Shown here: one piece after another, positions 62,993 through 64,000 of the stretch
Layout: every line of letters starts with the position of its first letter
Position numbering within the stretch: position 1 is the stretch's first letter
Notes under the pieces: generated by a model
What the model was told of the DNA's origin: nothing
What the model saw: only the letters and a program-made list of their open reading frames with translations
Database searches by the model: none
Assembly: GCA_024742485.1 (NCBI GenBank)
Contig: JANSYK010000002.1
Location: 1 to 64,000 of the forward strand
DNA: 64,000 bases
Source of the DNA: Alphaproteobacteria bacterium
Lineage (GTDB): Bacteria > Pseudomonadota > Alphaproteobacteria > Rhizobiales > Rhizobiaceae
Direction of reading: 5' to 3'
Program-made: the position numbers and the translations under genes

Positions 62993-64000
62993 ATGACTAT
63001 TCGCAACATCGCGATCATCGCCCATGTCGATCATGGGAAAACAACCCTTGTCGATGAACTGCTGAAGCAGTCGGGCGCATTCCGTGAAAACCAGCGCGTT
63101 GCCGAACGGGTCATGGATTCCAACGAACTCGAAATAGAGCGTGGCATCACGATATTGGCAAAGGCCACGTCGGTGGTCTGGAATGATGTGCGCATCAATA
63201 TCGTCGATACACCCGGTCACGCGGATTTTGGCGGCGAGGTGGAACGGATTTTGAGCATGGTCGACGGGGCGATCGTCCTGGTCGACGCCGCGGAAGGCCC
63301 GATGCCGCAGACGAAATTTGTGGTCGGCAAGGCGTTGAAAGTCGGGCTCAAGCCAATCGTCGCCGTCAACAAGATCGACCGGCCCGATGCACGGGCCCAG
63401 GAAGTGGTCAACGAGGTCTTCGACCTGTTCGCAGCTCTCGACGCCAATGACGATCAGCTCGACTTTCCGATCCTGTATGGATCCGGGCGCAATGGCTGGA
63501 TGAACTATGATCCGGAAGGCCCCAGCGATACGGGCCTCGCACCACTCTTCGACCTGGTCCTGCAACATGTGCCCGAACCGACGGTTGGTGAGGGCCCGTT
63601 CCGCATGATCGGAACGATTCTGGAGGCCAATCCCTATCTCGGACGGATCATCACCGGCCGCATCGAATCCGGTGTGATCAAGCCAAACCAGCCGATCAAG
63701 GCAATCGATCGCGACGGAAAACTGCTGGAACAGGGCCGCGTTTCAAAAATTCTTGCCTTTCGCGGCATCGAGCGCCAGCCGATCGAAGAGGGTCGCGCCG
63801 GCGATATCGTTGCCATTGCCGGCCTGACGAAGGGCACGGTGGCCGACACGTTCTGCGCCCCGGAAGTCACCCAGGCGCTGCAGGCGCAACCGATCGACCC
63901 GCCAACGGTGACAATGTCATTCATCGTCAACGATTCTCCCCTGGCCGGAACCGAGGGCACCAAGGTCACGAGCCGCGTGATCCGCGAACGCCTGATGAAG
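62993..64000 (+). CDS. typA: Translational GTPase TypA/BipA (3' end outside window)
   Basis: The first 336 residues of a ribosome-binding GTPase of the EF-G/LepA group. G motifs: AHVDHGKTTL (G1), ERGITI (G2), DTPGHADFGGEV (G3), NKID (G4), SGRNGW region (G5). A domain II beta-barrel begins near residue 200 (FRMIGTILEANPYLGRIITG). The frame stays open to the window end. It helps ribosome assembly and growth under cold or stress. A palindromic repeat lies immediately upstream. Confidence 0.96.
   Translation, partial: MTIRNIAIIAHVDHGKTTLVDELLKQSGAFRENQRVAERVMDSNELEIERGITILAKATSVVWNDVRINIVDTPGHADFGGEVERILSMVDGAIVLVDAAEGPMPQTKFVVGKALKVGLKPIVAVNKIDRPDARAQEVVNEVFDLFAALDANDDQLDFPILYGSGRNGWMNYDPEGPSDTGLAPLFDLVLQHVPEPTVGEGPFRMIGTILEANPYLGRIITGRIESGVIKPNQPIKAIDRDGKLLEQGRVSKILAFRGIERQPIEEGRAGDIVAIAGLTKGTVADTFCAPEVTQALQAQPIDPPTVTMSFIVNDSPLAGTEGTKVTSRVIRERLMK

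Noticed and set aside
62984-63568. A 194-codon minus-strand frame at the right end
   Set aside because: It is the shadow of typA, whose GTPase motifs are unmistakable on the plus strand.

Overview
The window looks like a chromosomal segment of an alphaproteobacterium of the order Hyphomicrobiales (Rhizobiales). The evidence is a moderately high GC content, the set of conserved genes (ftsY, yciB, ccmABCDG, acnA, DUF1223, DUF2794, IalB, rlmN, argG, typA), ArgG and AcnA N-termini that fit the rhizobial form, and a family of dispersed palindromic intergenic repeats of the kind common in this order. I saw no rRNA, tRNA, CRISPR array or intact insertion sequence. ftsY runs off the left edge and typA off the right edge.

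Left part (1-27.5 kb): the backbone order ftsY, yciB, ccmG-ccmD-ccmC, ccmB-ccmA, acnA is recognisable but broken at three places. The first insert (about 1.9-11.4 kb) carries a group II PLP decarboxylase, a tandem-HTH regulator, a membrane-anchored LuxR-type regulator, a very large outer-membrane protein (inverse-autotransporter-like barrel plus beta-helix passenger), RidA, a LysR regulator, a methyltransferase and a phosphatase. The second (about 13.1-22.4 kb) splits ccmC from ccmB. It carries DUF2461 and NUDIX proteins, a serine protease fused to a non-specific endonuclease, a LysE exporter, GAF and proline-racemase-family proteins, and a TetR / small membrane protein / Rieske oxygenase / reductase operon with a clear operator. 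The third (about 23.9-24.8 kb) is a small AT-rich island between ccmA and acnA with a stand-alone Cas2/VapD-like protein and strong hairpins.

Middle part (27.5-43.2 kb): a mosaic of accessory genes. It includes a DUF922 lipoprotein, a Tat-exported metallo-beta-lactamase-fold hydrolase, a membrane LytTR regulator, and an alpha/beta hydrolase with a divergent TetR gene and three near-identical operators. A LysR-pirin-isochorismatase-NmrA-DUF1772 cassette follows, whose last gene is frameshifted. Then come a peroxiredoxin with a divergent AraC regulator, and an RND efflux pump with its adaptor.

Right part (43.3-64 kb): mostly housekeeping genes. These are DUF1223, DUF2794, a Bax-inhibitor-1 protein, the YbbA/YbbP-like ABC exporter diverging from a TesA-like esterase, ThpR, cupins, an alpha/beta hydrolase, LysR, a low-molecular-weight phosphatase diverging from a pterin dehydratase, a DUF1232 protein with an apparent CTG start, a CDF metal exporter diverging from a MerR regulator across a 19-bp-spacer promoter, IalB, RlmN, LysE, ArgG, an M3 peptidase and TypA.

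All functional calls come from reading the translated sequence and recognising family motifs; no database search was run. Start codons were chosen from Shine-Dalgarno sequences and remembered family N-termini, and alternatives are given where they matter.
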